From NCBI GenBank assembly GCA_016206945.1, contig JACQQP010000168.1, positions 1-7,503 of the forward strand: 7,503 nt of DNA. Direction: 5' to 3'. The notes under the pieces are model-generated. The model ran no database searches, was not told where the DNA came from, and saw only the letters and a program-made list of their open reading frames with translations. The DNA comes from Candidatus Omnitrophota bacterium. Lineage in GTDB: Bacteria > Omnitrophota > Omnitrophia > Omnitrophales > Danuiimicrobiaceae. The stretch's first letter is position 1. Each line of letters opens with the position of its first letter. Positions 6,128 to 7,503 of the stretch are shown piece by piece. Made by a program: the position numbers and the translations under genes.

Positions 6128-7503
6128 TTGTTCGTGGAGAGTTTGACCATTGTAGCGAAGCGGAAGTGGTGTGGGACTTTTGTCTTCTTTATTTTCCTTT
6201 TTTTTGTTTGCCTTCCAGTTCCGGTCAGTGAATCTCAAAATGAAAAAAAAGAGTATCTAACGGCCGAAGAACTTCTCAGGACCGAAGCAGGCCAATTTTT
6301 TGTTACCCGCCAATTTGAAGAAGCCCTCAAAGAATTTCAAAAACTGGAAAAGGAATATCCAAAAGATATCATCATCAAGCGCTATATTGGAGCCTCATTA
6401 GATCATTTAAAGCGAGATGAGGAAGCAATTGCTGCATTTGAAAAAGTATTAAAGCTCAATTCAGATGATCTTCCAAGCCGCCAGTTTCTTGCCAAAATCT
6501 ACTTACGAAAAGGTGATCTCGGTAAAGCCGAACGGGAATTTACTTTTTTGGTCGAGCATGACAAGACGGGCGCGTTTGGTCCTGCTGCAAGGGCTGAAGT
6601 AGCAAAGATCAAGCAGCTTCGCTTGACTCAAGAGAAGGCAGTCCAGATTGCGGGCAGGAAAATCTCACCTCAGGATTTTCTTCAAACGAAAGCGGCAGAA
6701 CATTTCAGAAACGCTCGTTTTGAAGAGGCATTGGATGAGTTGAAGAAGTTAGAAGAAAAGTATTCAGGCGATCCGCTCATCGTCCGTTATCAGGCGATGA
6801 CTTTGGATAAATTGGGCAGGACGGATGAGGCGATCCAGAAATTTCGAGAAGGACTTACCGCAGTGCCTGACAATATCGCGCTCCATTATTTCTTGGGACA
6901 GACCCTTCTTCGAAAGCGAGACTTTGAGGGTGCAAAGCGAGAATTTGAATATGTGGTTGCGAATGACGAAAGTGAAGCCTACCGCATTACGGCACGAGCA
7001 GATCTCAAAGCCGTGGATAAAATTATTTCAGATCAGAAGAAGGCGAAACGGAGATGGAAATTTGACGCCTCAGCAAAGGTTGAGTGGCTCAGGAATCCAG
7101 GTTCGACACCGAAACATGTGGGTTTCAGGAGCGGAAGGGGTGTCTATAGCTCAGGGAAGATTTCGAACACCCTTGGATTGACCTATCGGCTTTTTACAAA
7201 AGGTCCTTGGAGTGGAAAGATGGGTTACAGTTATTCGGAGGCCTTTTATACACGCAGTTTTAGTCATTTGAACACTTTTGGCAATACGTTGACTGGCAAT
7301 CTTACCTATTCGCGTAACTTTTTAGGAAAACCTTTACTCATAGATGTCGGGCATTCCACCGCCCACACCATGCTTCGAGAACAGTATTACACGACCGCCT
7401 TTTCCGAAACCGCCTCTTTTATCTATTCACCCGTGAGCTGGAACCGCCTCATCTTTTCAGAGAAGTGGGCTTTTACGACTTATGATGGCGACGGAACATC
7501 ACC
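6128..7503 (+). CDS. TPR-repeat protein with C-terminal outer-membrane beta-barrel-like domain, 3'-partial
   Basis: The frame is open from 6110 to the window end with no stop (458 codons from TTG 6128, C-terminus missing). The first in-frame ATG is near 6800, inside the TPR region, so a non-ATG start is needed: TTG 6128 is best placed, with GTG 6134 and TTG 6143 as alternatives. Residues 11-36 form a signal peptide: basic KRKW, a very hydrophobic Phe-rich core, then PVPVSES. Residues about 50-160 and 185-295 each hold about three tetratricopeptide helical pairs (RQFEEALKEFQKLEKEYPKD and RFEEALDELKKLEEKYSGD open the copies). From about 308 the sequence changes to alternating, aromatic-rich beta strands (NTLGLTYRLF, GKMGYSYSEAFYTRSF), as in outer-membrane barrels. 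A periplasmic TPR domain plus barrel recalls Slam-type (DUF560) surface-lipoprotein exporters or the polysaccharide exporters PgaA/BcsC. Architecture is well supported, the exact family is not. The gene follows the small exported protein gene by 18 nt. Confidence 0.9.
   Translation, partial: MFVESLTIVAKRKWCGTFVFFIFLFFVCLPVPVSESQNEKKEYLTAEELLRTEAGQFFVTRQFEEALKEFQKLEKEYPKDIIIKRYIGASLDHLKRDEEAIAAFEKVLKLNSDDLPSRQFLAKIYLRKGDLGKAEREFTFLVEHDKTGAFGPAARAEVAKIKQLRLTQEKAVQIAGRKISPQDFLQTKAAEHFRNARFEEALDELKKLEEKYSGDPLIVRYQAMTLDKLGRTDEAIQKFREGLTAVPDNIALHYFLGQTLLRKRDFEGAKREFEYVVANDESEAYRITARADLKAVDKIISDQKKAKRRWKFDASAKVEWLRNPGSTPKHVGFRSGRGVYSSGKISNTLGLTYRLFTKGPWSGKMGYSYSEAFYTRSFSHLNTFGNTLTGNLTYSRNFLGKPLLIDVGHSTAHTMLREQYYTTAFSETASFIYSPVSWNRLIFSEKWAFTTYDGDGTS
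6275..7012 (+). repeat. Internal duplication of a three-TPR module (135-residue, 405-nt period)
   Basis: Residues 50-160 align without any gap to 185-295 at a constant offset of 135 residues. Fixed pairs include FEEAL 63/198, RY 85/220, EAI 99/234, LRK 126/261 and REF 136/271. A hand count gives roughly 40% identity over 112 positions. The DNA has diverged strongly, so the duplication is old and held in register by selection. The copies are joined by a linker at about 161-183. Confidence 0.85.

Noticed and set aside
6104..6130. Possible stop-codon readthrough joining the 106-residue protein to the TPR-barrel frame, which share a reading frame
   Set aside because: Each has its own signal-like N-terminus and its own ribosome binding site. 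A fusion would bury the second signal peptide, so separate genes are simpler.
6825..7181. 118-codon + strand open frame with an ATG
   Set aside because: It lies wholly inside the TPR-barrel gene in another frame. Its translation lacks any domain-like pattern, while the overlapping frame shows clear TPR and strand patterns.

Overview
The window holds five genes, all on the + strand, in two clusters. It looks like a chromosomal segment of a diderm (Gram-negative-type) bacterium. The evidence is housekeeping genes of ordinary bacterial type, a membrane-anchored protein predicted to act outside the cytoplasm, and a final gene that looks like a TPR plus outer-membrane beta-barrel protein. Base composition is moderate throughout and nothing marks a mobile element. 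I cannot name the organism. An uncultured lineage of the PVC or Omnitrophota kind would fit, but that is a guess.

Cluster 1 (1-5601): prfB (release factor 2, 5' end outside the window) - secA (preprotein translocase ATPase) - a membrane-anchored zinc-metallopeptidase-like protein. The genes are packed tightly: 4 nt separate prfB and secA, and the third gene most likely starts in a GTGA overlap with the secA stop. prfB carries the classic +1 programmed frameshift site at 64-78, so the true reading frame begins upstream of the window edge. The ATG at 121 is an internal methionine. The third gene has an N-terminal membrane anchor, two small beta-rich repeats, and a HELTH...E zincin active site.

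Intergenic region (5602-5788): 187 nt with a possible sigma70-type promoter, a small imperfect palindrome overlapping its -35, and no convincing terminator.

Cluster 2 (5789 to the window end): a 106-residue exported charged/coiled-coil protein that I do not recognise, followed 18 nt later by a large gene with no usable ATG, probably starting at TTG 6128. That gene encodes a signal peptide, two copies of a TPR module offset by exactly 135 residues, and the start of a beta-rich, probably outer-membrane barrel domain. It runs off the 3' edge. The two genes are probably co-transcribed, and both products are predicted to leave the cytoplasm through the Sec pathway.

Overall the window joins protein synthesis (RF2), protein export (SecA) and three envelope proteins. 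The first two genes are ordinary. The points worth a second look are the frameshift site, the secA-coupled zincin, and the small exported protein / TPR-barrel pair with its internal duplication.
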